NCBI RefSeq assembly: GCF_025148125.1
Contig: NZ_CP102267.1
Span: 4,412,501-4,476,500 of the forward strand
Reading direction: 5' to 3'
DNA from: Blautia wexlerae DSM 19850
GTDB lineage: Bacteria; Bacillota; Clostridia; Lachnospirales; Lachnospiraceae
DNA length: 64,000 nucleotides
Within the stretch, counting starts at the first letter, position 1. Every line of letters starts with the position of its first letter. Shown here one piece after another: positions 8,459-16,566 of the stretch. The translations under genes were made by a program, and so were the position numbers. The notes under the pieces are model-generated. The model made no database searches, was not told the DNA's origin, and saw only the letters and a list, made by a program, of their open reading frames with translations.

Positions 8459-9183
8459 ACAGTTTCATCCTCCTTTACGCTGTAATCCCGGTTGCGTGAG
8501 GGTGTGACAGCTTTTTTAGCGTCCTCACCGGCCCAGCGCCGGATGGTCGCTGCATGGCTCTGATACCGCTTGCCGGTAGAGGCCATGTACTCGGACAGCT
8601 TTTCGATGTACTGGCCCCATACGGTGGGAAAGCTGGCCTGTAAGTCTGCCAGTTCCCCGTCCGTCAGGAAAACATTCTGGTAACGGCCATAGGCGCGGGC
8701 GGAGCGTCCCTTCTCTATCTCTCTCTTTATCTCTATCTCTTTCTCTAACTCTATCTCTGGTGGACGAATGTCGGACAAATGTCCGCCGTTTGTCCGGGGC
8801 GCGGAAAGAGCCTTGTTTTGGAGCCTCGCCGCCCGCTTTCGCTCGGCCTCGGTGGAGGACTGGCCGATCAGCAGTTCAATATTGCTCATGTAGAAGGTGC
8901 CGCTGTCCAGCACTTCCACAAGGCCCAGCTTCAGGAAGATTTGCAAGGCCCTCTCCACAGTGCCGATATGCTGGCGGGTGATGGTGGCGATCATCTGCGC
9001 CGTGTAAGGAATGTCCTCGTCAAGTTGAAGCCGTCCACCATGTTTCAGCGATTTCAGATACAGCTTGAGCAGAATGTTGGAATACAGCACACCATCCTGC
9101 ATACTTTCCAGCAGCACGATGGAATCATCGTCAAAATAGTTTTCTTTGAGTTTCAGGTAATAATATTTTCGGTTGTCTGACAT
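8455..9183 (-). CDS. RepA-like / replisome-organizer initiator (element 2)
   Basis: 242 aa. The N-terminal ~115 residues form a winged-helix organizer domain (KYYYLKLKENYFDDDSIVLL). A low-complexity charged linker (IELEKEIEIKREIEK) is encoded by a TCTCTA-type repeat at about 8710-8760. The C-terminal domain shares GRYQNVFLTDGELADLQ and YQSHAATIRRWAG with the gene at 663-1424, although the N-terminal domains differ, which suggests module swapping. The start follows AAGGAGG. Confidence 0.8.
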   Translation of the reverse strand: MSDNRKYYYLKLKENYFDDDSIVLLESMQDGVLYSNILLKLYLKSLKHGGRLQLDEDIPYTAQMIATITRQHIGTVERALQIFLKLGLVEVLDSGTFYMSNIELLIGQSSTEAERKRAARLQNKALSAPRTNGGHLSDIRPPEIELEKEIEIKREIEKGRSARAYGRYQNVFLTDGELADLQASFPTVWGQYIEKLSEYMASTGKRYQSHAATIRRWAGEDAKKAVTPSRNRDYSVKEDETV

Positions 9184-9248
9184 AGGGTTCCTCCTTGGGG
9201 TTTCTCTTGGGATTCTGTACGCATTTTAAGGCCGTTTTAGGGGTCGGA

Positions 9249-9310
9249 GGATAAATCTATCAGCCTGCCTTTGACACCCTCGAAAAAATCCTTGATTTAC
9301 AAGGGTTTTT
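9249..9310. promoter_or_regulatory. Conserved intergenic block upstream of repA, copy 2
   Basis: This is the counterpart of 1486-1550: GGATAAATCTATCA, then CCTTTGACACCCTC, then CCTTGATTTA. It lies between the VLP gene and the initiator gene. It is a candidate initiator-binding site or origin. Confidence 0.5.
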
Positions 9311-9695
9311 CAGCCCCTAAAGCGTGACATTTCTCCCGTTGTTTCCGCTTGCGCTTTGCGGCGTTGATCCGCTTCATGCGAGTGGAACATTCCGGGCAGT
9401 ATTTGGCCCTGTTAGAACGGGGGGTAAACAGCGCCCCGCATACGGCGCATTTCTTCGCATTCAGCCGGTGGAACAGCGCCGTTTCCAGTTCCTTATCCTG
9501 CGGCAATACCGCCGTCCGAAACCACCTGCACAACAGGGAGTAGGAAATAGACTGGACACAGACACATTCCTCCCCATCGTCCAGGGCGATACAATTTCCG
9601 TCGATGTAGTTGCAGCACTCATGCACCAGCCTCCGCGCTCTGCGGTACTGGCGGTAATCCATGACGGGGATAGGTTCAGTCTTGTCGTTCTTCAT
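9297..9695 (-). CDS. Cysteine-rich VLP-type protein (element 2)
   Basis: 132 aa. Most of the length matches 1534-1920: MDYRQYRRARRLVHECCNY, CVCVQSISYSLLCRWF, CAVCGALFTPRSNRAKYCPEC and the basic end. Four C-terminal cysteines suggest a zinc ribbon. The conserved order relaxase, VLP, initiator, loader suggests a role in transfer or replication, but none is known to me. In element 2 the TA pair separates it from the relaxase. Confidence 0.75.
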   Translation of the reverse strand: MKNDKTEPIPVMDYRQYRRARRLVHECCNYIDGNCIALDDGEECVCVQSISYSLLCRWFRTAVLPQDKELETALFHRLNAKKCAVCGALFTPRSNRAKYCPECSTRMKRINAAKRKRKQREKCHALGAEKPL

Positions 9696-9750
9696 AAATG
9701 ATTTCTCTCACAAAGCAGGTAACCTCCTTGAATGAATTTATTGTTAAATA

Positions 9751-9781
9751 TTCGTGCAAAGTATTGTTTTCTTCGTGCAAA
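9751..9781 (+). promoter_or_regulatory. Direct-repeat operator of the dinJ-yafQ pair
   Basis: Two copies of TTCGTGCAAA start 21 bp apart (9751 and 9772), two helical turns, just upstream of a TATAAT-like box near 9790 and the antitoxin gene. The arrangement fits autorepression by the antitoxin-toxin complex; binding is inferred. Confidence 0.55.
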
Positions 9782-9821
9782 TGGCATATACTATAATTGC
9801 CAGCAGAAAGGGGTTGATCGT

Positions 9822-10100
9822 ATGGCTGGAAATACCACAAACATCAGTATCCGCATGGACGCAGATTTGAAAGCACAGGCGGACGCACTGTTTACTGAAC
9901 TTGGCATGAACCTGACTACGGCGTTTAACATCTTTGTGCGCCAGTCGCTTCGTGAAGGCGGCATTCCCTTTGAAGTAAGGCTGGAACAGCCGAACAAAGA
10001 AACGGTTGCTGCCATGCTGGAAGCGGAAAGGATTGCAAAAGACCCGTCTGTAAAGGGCTACAATGACCTTGACGAGTTGTTTGCTGACCTGAAAAGATGA
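9822..10100 (+). CDS. dinJ: DinJ/RelB-family antitoxin
   Basis: 92 aa. The N-terminus is a ribbon-helix-helix DNA-binding domain (TNISIRMDADLKAQADALF, then LGMNLTTAFNIFVRQSL), typical of DinJ. The C-terminal part would wrap and neutralise the toxin. I chose the ATG at 9822 over the upstream frame because GAAAGGGG lies just before it. Its stop overlaps the toxin start (ATGA), the usual coupling. The pair is on the plus strand, opposite to nearly everything else in element 2, so it has its own promoter. Confidence 0.88.
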   Translation: MAGNTTNISIRMDADLKAQADALFTELGMNLTTAFNIFVRQSLREGGIPFEVRLEQPNKETVAAMLEAERIAKDPSVKGYNDLDELFADLKR

Positions 10101-10387
10101 AAGAAACCAAATATACCGTCAAGTACACGACCAGTTTCAAAAAGGACTACAAACGAGCTATAAAGCGTGGCTTGAAAATTGAGCTGTTGGAGCAGGTCGT
10201 AGCATTGCTGGCAATGGGCGAACCGCTGCCAGATAAGAACCGTGACCATGACCTGTCCGGCGATTGGGCAGGCCATCGGGAATGTCATATTCTCCCGGAC
10301 TGGCTGCTTGTCTACCGCATAGAAGATGATGTTCTGGTGCTGACGCTGGCCCGCACCGGCACACACAGCGACTTGTTCGGCAAATAA
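10097..10387 (+). CDS. yafQ: YafQ-family mRNA interferase toxin
   Basis: 96 aa, a RelE-fold ribosome-dependent RNase. It retains the family pattern: an N-terminal KYTTSFKKDYKRA, LPDKNRDHDLSGDWAGHREC with the histidine, DWLLVYRI with the aspartate, and the C-terminal RTGTHSDLFG with the catalytic-type histidine and phenylalanine. It appears intact. Paired with the antitoxin upstream, it would stabilise element 2 by post-segregational killing. Confidence 0.88.
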   Translation: MKETKYTVKYTTSFKKDYKRAIKRGLKIELLEQVVALLAMGEPLPDKNRDHDLSGDWAGHRECHILPDWLLVYRIEDDVLVLTLARTGTHSDLFGK

Positions 10388-10494
10388 ACCGACTGCCGCC
10401 GTATGGGGAAACCTGTACGGCGGTTTTTCTGTGTGCAAAAGGGTGTCGTGAAACGCGACGCGCCTAAAAGGAGTACGCCAAAACACGGTAGCCC

Positions 10495-11940
10495 TTACCG
10501 CTCCGGTTCCCGGTCGTGAGGTTTGTCCCGTTCCTGTCGGGACAACTGCTCGGCGGTTTTGCGGAGCCGTTCCACTGCTTTCAAATCCTCCCGCATTGAT
10601 TTCATGGCAAGCGTATCCGTCTGCTTTCCGGCGGTCAGCTGGTCGATTTCCCGCTGCCATGCCTTCGGGGTGATTGCCTCGCCGTTGTCTTTCAGTTCTT
10701 TCAGATACCGGGCCGCTGCGTCATAGAGGATCAGTTCCCGGCTGTGGCGCTGTTCAAACTGTTCCCGTTTTTCCGGCTTTACTTTGGCAAGCTGCTTGTG
10801 GATGGACTTGTACTGGTTGTACTGTTCCCACATCTCCCCGCGCTCGGTAAGGGTAGTGATCCGGCGCTCGGCCTTGACGATCTTTCCGCGCAGGTCATAG
10901 TAACGGCTGTTCATATCAGCGATTTTTTCATGAAGCTGCTGCATAGACTGGATGCCGTTTGCCTGCAAAAAGCTGAATAGTGCAGCGCTTTCTTGCAAAG
11001 CCCGGATTTTGCCGGTGCGGGTGTCAGGCCGCTTGAGCTGCTGCTGGGCCTCCCACAAGGCGGTCAAGCTGCTTTGCTGTGTTTGTGGTTTTTCCGTTTC
11101 GGCTTTCGACCAGCGATAAAGACGGGTAATGCGGGCTTTGATTTCTTTCAGCAGCTTGTTGTCGGCGGCGATCTGCCGGTTTACTTCTCCCTTGTCGGTG
11201 CGGATACCGCGCTTTTCCATTTGGCTGGCGGCTGGCCCCAGATGGACAGAGGGGATTTTATCAATGCCCTGTCGCTTGTAGCTGCGGTGGTCTACCAGGG
11301 CGGGATGACCGGCGGCCTCCAATGCCCTGTTGGTGCAGGCCGCCCATGCCGCCCGCCAAATCTCCACATTCCCTTTGTCGTTCCAGTCGGTGGTGTCCTC
11401 CCGGTGGTTCTTCCAGCCGCCTTTCCCGTCCGGGATACGCTGTCCATTCTCGTCCAGGTCGTATGCCTTGCGGCACTTTGCGCCCCATGCGCCATTTTCT
11501 TTCAGGGGCCGGACGGTCAGCATGATATGAACATGGGGGTTGCCGGTTCCCTTGTCATGGATAGCAAAGTCGGCGCACATTCCTTTGCCTACAAAGTTGT
11601 CCTTCACATAGGCACGCACAAGGGCAAGCTGCTGTTCGCCGGACAGTTCACGGGGCAGGGCTGCTTCAATCTCGCGGGCAAGCTGGCTGTCCCTTGCTTT
11701 CTCGATTTGCTCCACGCTGTTCCAGAGGATAGATCGGTCTGCAAATTCCGGCGGCGCGTGGGCAGGCAGCATGATCTCCGCATGGACAATGCCGCCTTTC
11801 CGGGTGTAGTCGTGGGTCATTCCATCCCATTCATTTGTCAGCTTGGTTCCGCTGCGGTAAGCAGCTGCGGCAACAGCAGAACGGCCTGCGCTGCGCTTGA
11901 TAATACTGACGGGGATATGACAAAAATCTATGGGTGGCAC
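10495..11940 (-). CDS. MobA/MobL-type relaxase (element 2)
   Basis: The GTG at 11940 gives 481 aa beginning VPPIDFCHIPVSIIKRSAG, which matches the usual start of the family; the longer frame to 12063 reads through the oriT region and is rejected. The N-terminal relaxase domain has SAVAAAAYRSG, the three-histidine motif HDKGTGNPHVHIMLTVRPL near residue 125, and a DWNDK region. The C-terminal half is a basic coiled region. It should nick the oriT at about 12066-12113 and rely on the pore of a co-resident ICE. Confidence 0.88.
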   Translation of the reverse strand: MPPIDFCHIPVSIIKRSAGRSAVAAAAYRSGTKLTNEWDGMTHDYTRKGGIVHAEIMLPAHAPPEFADRSILWNSVEQIEKARDSQLAREIEAALPRELSGEQQLALVRAYVKDNFVGKGMCADFAIHDKGTGNPHVHIMLTVRPLKENGAWGAKCRKAYDLDENGQRIPDGKGGWKNHREDTTDWNDKGNVEIWRAAWAACTNRALEAAGHPALVDHRSYKRQGIDKIPSVHLGPAASQMEKRGIRTDKGEVNRQIAADNKLLKEIKARITRLYRWSKAETEKPQTQQSSLTALWEAQQQLKRPDTRTGKIRALQESAALFSFLQANGIQSMQQLHEKIADMNSRYYDLRGKIVKAERRITTLTERGEMWEQYNQYKSIHKQLAKVKPEKREQFEQRHSRELILYDAAARYLKELKDNGEAITPKAWQREIDQLTAGKQTDTLAMKSMREDLKAVERLRKTAEQLSRQERDKPHDREPER

Positions 11941-12065
11941 CTTCTTTCGGCGGGGATATTTCAGGCTCCGTGGAGCCGAACAAACGCGAAGCGTGTGTTT
12001 GGCTGCGCGGGGCGTACAAGGGGTTTGGGGAGTGTAGCGCCCCATCGCGGACGAAGTACGCAACA

Positions 12066-12113
12066 GCCCCCGGCAGGGCGCACGACACCGGCAACGGTGT
12101 ATAAGTGCGCCCT
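12066..12113. other. Candidate oriT of element 2
   Basis: The inner hairpin ACACCG-gcaa-CGGTGT (12085-12100) is followed by ATAAGTGCGCCCT (12101-12113), which resembles the IncQ/pIP501-type nick region. An outer inverted pair AGGGCGCAC / GTGCGCCCT (12075-12083, 12105-12113) encloses it. On the minus strand CGCCCTGCCGGGGGC (12066-12080) matches 14 of 15 bases at 38076-38090, next to another relaxase. Which strand is nicked is unclear. Confidence 0.65.
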
Positions 12114-12127
12114 TGTAAACAAGGGAC

Positions 12128-12418
12128 TTATGGCGTGTCCCCGGATTTTGGCAGGTTTGCAGTCAATTCCGCAGCCCCCGGAAGATGGGACAGGGTAATC
12201 AGAAATGCTTTGACCTCTGCGCCGGAAAGGTCGGGAGCCAACGGGAAAATCCCCTCCAAAACGGCTCCACGCTCAATCAGGCGGCGGGTGCGAACCCTGC
12301 GTTCTTCATTTCGCTGCTTGTTCTCCAAAATCTTCTTTCGGTTTTCAAGCTGCCGGATCTCCTTCAGTACTTTCTCCCGTTCTTCTTTTTGGGGGTGGGC
12401 TGTATTTTTTTCGTTCAT
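12128..12418 (-). CDS. DUF3847-type protein
   Basis: 96 aa from the ATG at 12418 (AGAGGTG upstream). Residues 10-60 are a charged helix (KEEREKVLKEIRQLENRKKILENKQRNEERRVRTRRLIERGAVLE). The LAPDLSGAEVKAFL end matches the DUF3847 family found beside MobA/MobL relaxases. It may be a relaxosome accessory protein; this is inferred from position next to oriT. Confidence 0.7.
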   Translation of the reverse strand: MNEKNTAHPQKEEREKVLKEIRQLENRKKILENKQRNEERRVRTRRLIERGAVLEGIFPLAPDLSGAEVKAFLITLSHLPGAAELTANLPKSGDTP

Positions 12419-12446
12419 GTCATGCACCTCTTTTCTTTGGAAATAC

Positions 12447-12908
12447 TCATAGATTGACCGTCCATTTCTGACGCGCAAAGTACCGGCGCAGCCTTCGCAG
12501 TGCAGCGTGGATGGATTTTCCCGCCTGTGATGGCGTGATACCCTCCATTGCGGCAATATCTTTCACTTTCATACCCAGCATATAGCGGGCGTGGACACGG
12601 CGAGCCTGCATAGGCGGCAGGGAAGAAATGGCTTCGTACAATCGCCGTATCAGTTCTTCATATTCGGCTAATTCTTCTTTTTCTATCAGGTAGTCCTCCG
12701 GAGATGGCTGCGCCCAGCCGATGGCGGCATTTTCGATTCCATCGTTACAATCGAGGGAATAAAACGCCTTATACCGGAACATCTTGCGATCTCTGGCGGC
12801 CTCGGCTCTCTTGTCCAGAAGAAACGCTTCGACGATCTCATCGGACACCTCCACAAAAATGTCCTCTTTGCAAAATGGATAATATTGTTTGAGATTGATG
12901 GTCTGCAT
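12447..12908 (-). CDS. Small sigma-70-like protein, first of three
   Basis: 153 aa from the ATG at 12908. An N-terminal beta-type segment (MQTINLKQYYPFCKEDIFVEV) is followed by a region-2-like middle. The C-terminal helix-turn-helix resembles sigma region 4 (LPPMQARRVHARYMLGMKVKDIAAMEGITPSQAGKSIH). It has no full sigma region 2, so it may be a DNA-binding activator rather than a true sigma factor. It follows the next paralogue (12919-13371) by 10 bp. Confidence 0.7.
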   Translation of the reverse strand: MQTINLKQYYPFCKEDIFVEVSDEIVEAFLLDKRAEAARDRKMFRYKAFYSLDCNDGIENAAIGWAQPSPEDYLIEKEELAEYEELIRRLYEAISSLPPMQARRVHARYMLGMKVKDIAAMEGITPSQAGKSIHAALRRLRRYFARQKWTVNL

Positions 12909-12918
12909 AGGCACGCCC

Positions 12919-13371
12919 TCACTCTGTTTGAAAAAGGTCATCATAGCAGCGGCGCATATTCCGCAGCCCCCGGTGGATGGCAACGCTGACCTTACTGCTA
13001 TGGATACCCTCTCTCCGGGCGATTTCCGGCTGCTTGATACCGGCAATGTAGTAGGCGTGAACACGGCGGGCCTGTGTCGGAGTGGCATGAGCCAGAGCCG
13101 CAGGCAGAGCTGCAATCAGGTGCAGGCGGGTGGTCATTTCTTCTCGTTCCAGCAAAATATCTTCCGGCGATCTGCTGTGTTCCAGTGCGTAATTTTCCAG
13201 CCAGCTGTATGCGTCCAGAGAGTAGTAGGCGCGGTGGTAGACTTTCCGACGCTCATAGTTCTCCATCTCCCGCTGGGCCTGATACATCGCTGCCCATACC
13301 TCGTCCGTAACATCCACAAACTCGTCATGCCGGTAGTGGGGATACATCCACCGCAGATTGATTGTTTTCAT
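12919..13371 (-). CDS. Small sigma-70-like protein, second of three
   Basis: 150 aa from the ATG at 13371, preceded by AGGAGG. It matches its neighbour throughout: MKTINLRWMYPHYRHDEFVDVTDE at the start and a region-4 helix-turn-helix at the end (TPTQARRVHAYYIAGIKQPEIARREGIHSSKVSVAIHRG). The two probably arose by tandem duplication and may act as a pair on element promoters. The role is inferred. Confidence 0.7.
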   Translation of the reverse strand: MKTINLRWMYPHYRHDEFVDVTDEVWAAMYQAQREMENYERRKVYHRAYYSLDAYSWLENYALEHSRSPEDILLEREEMTTRLHLIAALPAALAHATPTQARRVHAYYIAGIKQPEIARREGIHSSKVSVAIHRGLRNMRRCYDDLFQTE

Positions 13372-13474
13372 AGGCTTACCTCCTGAAAATCGGAGAGGCG
13401 GACAGCTCGTCCGCTGTCCGCCCCTCGCTGAGATAAGGGAAATGATCCCTTTCACTTGGTAGCCAGAAAACAGG

Positions 13475-13888
13475 TCATTCGTTAAGCCTGTTCTCAAAGA
13501 AATTTATAAATTTTTTTCTGACCGCCTCCACACTTTGATAAACAGCTACTTTGGAGCAGCCGCACAGCACACCGATCTCCGCAAGGCTCAGCCCGTCAAG
13601 CGCATAGAGCAGGAACCGGCGGCGCTGGGCCTCGGTACAGGTGTCCAGAACAGCCATCAGATCATGCAGCGTTTCCATGCGGCAAAGGTATTCCTCCGGC
13701 GTTTCGCTGTAAACGCCCACGCCCTCGGTAAAAGCTATGTACTCGTCAAACTCCCGCCCGTCCCAATGCCGCCGCTGTTCATGGGCAAGGTTTTCCGTCT
13801 TGTGATCGGCACGGTCAAGAAATTCATAGACTTCCAGCGTGACCTCCACGGTCACAGCTTGTCCGTTATAATTGATGGTAACTTCCAT
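13475..13888 (-). CDS. Small sigma-70-like protein, third of three
   Basis: 137 aa from the ATG at 13888, chosen because GGAGGAAAGG lies upstream. The N-terminal segment MEVTINYNGQAVTVEVTLEVYEFL is the beta-type module seen in the two neighbours. The C-terminus is a region-4-like helix-turn-helix (LYALDGLSLAEIGVLCGCSKVAVYQSVEAVRKKF). All three lie in one direction, with a ~100-bp gap before the second gene. Confidence 0.7.
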   Translation of the reverse strand: MEVTINYNGQAVTVEVTLEVYEFLDRADHKTENLAHEQRRHWDGREFDEYIAFTEGVGVYSETPEEYLCRMETLHDLMAVLDTCTEAQRRRFLLYALDGLSLAEIGVLCGCSKVAVYQSVEAVRKKFINFFENRLNE

Positions 13889-14365
13889 CTGCCTTTCCTC
13901 CATTCAGATTTTTTGGTAAATCTGAATGAGGCGGCGGGGAGCGGCACTGGGGATAAAGTTCGGGCCATGCTGACCCGATGTTCCGGCTCCATAGGGACAA
14001 AAAAGCGCCCGGACGGCATAAAGCCATACGAGCGTAATAGAGTATATTTTGCTGTTTAGTTACATGGTATAGTGCATACTTCTGACCGCATTGCTCCGCT
14101 GCTGGGAACAGGCTTTTTTTAACTGGTGCAGATCATGGATACTGTGAAAAGACGCAAACATAGACACGGCGGCATCCTCCTATATGCCGCCGTGGATTTA
14201 CACGGTGTTGGGTCGTCGTTGGTTTAGGGTAGACGAAAAGAAACGGCGGCTCTGATTTCTCAAAACCGCCGCCAGGGTATCTAGAGTAAGCGCACAAAAT
14301 CAACCTGCCCAGCTACGGTTTTTTTCTTTCCCCATTAGGCGGGGCAGGTTTAAAAGAATATGAAA
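13889..14365. other. Non-coding region with a perfect hairpin
   Basis: About 480 bp without a supportable gene. It holds a perfect 11-bp stem, CACGGCGGCAT / ATGCCGCCGTG (14165-14175 and 14184-14194), with no T-run on either side. Other GCCGCC-rich repeats follow at about 14245-14275. The function is not evident. Confidence 0.4.
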
Positions 14366-14406
14366 AGCCGATAACAGCAGTCATGTTAGCCTGCGTGTTA
14401 TCGGCT
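14366..14406 (-). terminator. Terminator of the ABC-transporter operon
   Basis: On the minus strand a perfect 11-bp stem, AGCCGATAACA / TGTTATCGGCT, is followed by TTTCATATTCTTTT. It lies just past the KTR-protein stop. Confidence 0.75.
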
Positions 14407-14412
14407 CTGCGT

Positions 14413-14586
14413 CTATGCGTCTGGCTCTCTAATAACGGATATATTCAGTTGCTTTACATGAATGAGCGTTTCCTGTTTACATTTTGGACAGAACAAGGGG
14501 AAATTCCTTAATTCCGTGTCAATTCGTATTTTTATTCGGGTTTTATTATGGCATATAGGACAACTAACCCAACTTGTCTCTTTCAT
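14413..14586 (-). CDS. Cysteine-rich KTR-domain small protein
   Basis: 57 aa. The reading is MKETSWVSCPICHNKTRIKI, then a short linker, then FCPKCKQETLIHV and VIREPDA. The two CPxC knuckles and the NKTRIKIR..T..FPLFCPKC layout match the cysteine-rich KTR family, small proteins found on many Firmicutes conjugative elements next to resistance or transport genes. A single zinc ribbon is expected. It starts 5 bp past the permease stop, so it is co-translated with the ABC operon. It is shorter than most gene-calling cut-offs. Confidence 0.8.
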   Translation of the reverse strand: MKETSWVSCPICHNKTRIKIRIDTELRNFPLFCPKCKQETLIHVKQLNISVIREPDA

Positions 14587-14591
14587 CAAAA

Positions 14592-15698
14592 TTACCCTGT
14601 AACTTGATGTTTCTTTGATATATTTTTTGTTAGTCTATAAAATACGAATATCAATCCAACATTAAGGATGATCATAAAGACCGGCTGGCTCATACCGAAA
14701 TATGTTTTCATATCAGAAAATATACCGTTTGTATGAAGCATAAAAATCGGGCAAATTTCCTGCATTTTTTGTAAAACAGGAAGGCTATCATTAAAATCAA
14801 ACACAACTGGCAAGAAGCAGATGACGCAAGAAGTAATAAGCGCTGTAACAGGAGAACTCATTTGAGCACTTAAAAACAATGTAATAGTTGTCAAGGCTAC
14901 AATCCCAAAAATATTCAATATTACAGAGATAAAGAACATTTGCAAAAAGGTCAAATTATATATTGAAGAAGCATAATGTAATGAAGATTGAATGCTTACA
15001 TTCCACCCCTGTAACCCATAGGTACAGCCATACAGAACTAAATTTAGCAGTAAATACAAGAGGTATGTGCCAATTACAACTTCCAAGGCCGCTATAATTT
15101 TTGAAGTTGTGAGTTTGGTTCGGCCATACCGAGCCGAATAAATAATGCTATCTGTATGAAGTGCATACTCTTCTGAGAAAACAGGAGATAGAGTGATTAC
15201 AACAATTAAACATATCATTATGGACAAGATGCTCCCCATTCCAGATAATAGCTTATCCCAGCCATCGCAATATCCTAAAGTCACAGTTGGACTATTTGGA
15301 TATGCTGTTTCGAGTGACTTAAAACTACCATCAGAATTTGTCAAATATTCCAGAATCGCCGCTTGGTCACGATAAACATGAACAGCAGAAAAAGCAGAAT
15401 TTTCATCTTGTCCAACAGTTGCTTGTTTTGCTTGGTCGATTTTTTCTTGCATAGTAAGTAATGTATTTTGAGAGAGTTTTCCTTCAAATATTTCTGCTAC
15501 TTCCTTCCGTTGTTCAATGGCTGTAAAACCGCTTGCTAATGCCATTTTTTCAAGGTCATAATCATAGAAAACATTTTGATAATTAAATTGAAAAAAGAAA
15601 AAATAGGCAACGATAAGAACCATACCAGCTAAAAACAACATTCGTGTTTGCTTTCTCGAACATATTTTATTTCGTTCTGCTTTTATCATTTCATTCAT
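14592..15698 (-). CDS. ABC-2 type permease
   Basis: 368 aa from the ATG at 15698, which overlaps the ATPase stop. One membrane segment near residues 22-40 is followed by an extracellular domain of ~130 residues, then five or six C-terminal segments. This is the layout of ABC-2 permeases with a large first loop. With the ATPase and the second membrane protein it makes an efflux-type transporter, possibly for peptide antibiotics as in BcrAB-like systems. The substrate is not shown by the sequence. Confidence 0.75.
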   Translation of the reverse strand: MNEMIKAERNKICSRKQTRMLFLAGMVLIVAYFFFFQFNYQNVFYDYDLEKMALASGFTAIEQRKEVAEIFEGKLSQNTLLTMQEKIDQAKQATVGQDENSAFSAVHVYRDQAAILEYLTNSDGSFKSLETAYPNSPTVTLGYCDGWDKLLSGMGSILSIMICLIVVITLSPVFSEEYALHTDSIIYSARYGRTKLTTSKIIAALEVVIGTYLLYLLLNLVLYGCTYGLQGWNVSIQSSLHYASSIYNLTFLQMFFISVILNIFGIVALTTITLFLSAQMSSPVTALITSCVICFLPVVFDFNDSLPVLQKMQEICPIFMLHTNGIFSDMKTYFGMSQPVFMIILNVGLIFVFYRLTKNISKKHQVTG

Positions 15699-16566
15699 GC
15701 TCGGATACCTCCGCAAAATAGTATAAATACAAATCTTCCAATGTTGGATCAACATTCCAAGCGGTTCTGCATGGTGCTTCTTGAGAAATAATCCTCAGCC
15801 GTTCTGCACCATTATTATGTTTCAGATTTGCTGTTACATAGTTCAATTCTAATTCTTCGGCCTCTTTTCGAGATACATCACATTCCCAAACACATTTTTC
15901 AATCGGCTTCAAAATTTCTTCTGGAGAACCATGTTGAATTAACTCGCCATTTTTCATAATCAGAATCTCATTTGCGATATATTCAACATCAGAAACAATG
16001 TGAGTGGACAAAATTACAATTCTATTTTCTGCCAAAGAACTAATCAGATTCCTAAACCGCACCCGCTCTTTCGGGTCAAGTCCAGCTGTAGGTTCATCCA
16101 AAATCAAAATACGGGGATCGTTTAGTAATGCTTGAGCAATTCCCAAGCGTTGTTTCATACCGCCGGAAAAAGTTTTGATTTTTTCGTTTTTCTGTGTGAG
16201 CAGATCAACAACCTGCAACAGCTCCATTGTGCGATTATGGGCTTTTTTAGGCGGCAGCCCCTTTATTGCAGAGATATACATCAAAAATTTATACGCTGTA
16301 AAGTTAGGATAATAGCCAAAATTTTGTGGCAGGTAGCCTAAGATATTACGATATTTCTCGCCCAAATCATGAATGTTTTTCCCGTTAAAAAAAATGGCTC
16401 CTTTCGTTTCAGTTTGGACATCGCAAATCATTCGCATCAAAGTTGTCTTGCCCGCACCATTTGCCCCGAGTAGACCATAAACACCATTTGTTAATTTTGC
16501 GCTGAAATGATTTACAGCTTTTTTTCTTCCATATTCTTTTGAAAGATCATTTATTGTAAGTTCCAT
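15691..16566 (-). CDS. ABC transporter ATP-binding protein
   Basis: 291 aa from the ATG at 16566 (MELTINDLSKEYG; GGAGAA upstream). All motifs are present: Walker A GANGAGKTTL near residue 37, Q-loop, signature FSGGMKQRL, Walker B ILILDEPTAGLD and the switch histidine ILSTHIVSD. The C-terminal ~70 residues are an accessory domain of the BcrA/drug-export subclass. It overlaps both membrane-protein genes by 8 and 16 bp, so the three form one operon. Confidence 0.9.
   Translation of the reverse strand: MELTINDLSKEYGRKKAVNHFSAKLTNGVYGLLGANGAGKTTLMRMICDVQTETKGAIFFNGKNIHDLGEKYRNILGYLPQNFGYYPNFTAYKFLMYISAIKGLPPKKAHNRTMELLQVVDLLTQKNEKIKTFSGGMKQRLGIAQALLNDPRILILDEPTAGLDPKERVRFRNLISSLAENRIVILSTHIVSDVEYIANEILIMKNGELIQHGSPEEILKPIEKCVWECDVSRKEAEELELNYVTANLKHNNGAERLRIISQEAPCRTAWNVDPTLEDLYLYYFAEVSEHE

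Noticed and set aside
11941..12063. N-terminal extension of the element 2 relaxase
   Set aside because: It reads through palindromic oriT-side DNA and has no ribosome site; family members start at the PPIDFCHIP motif.
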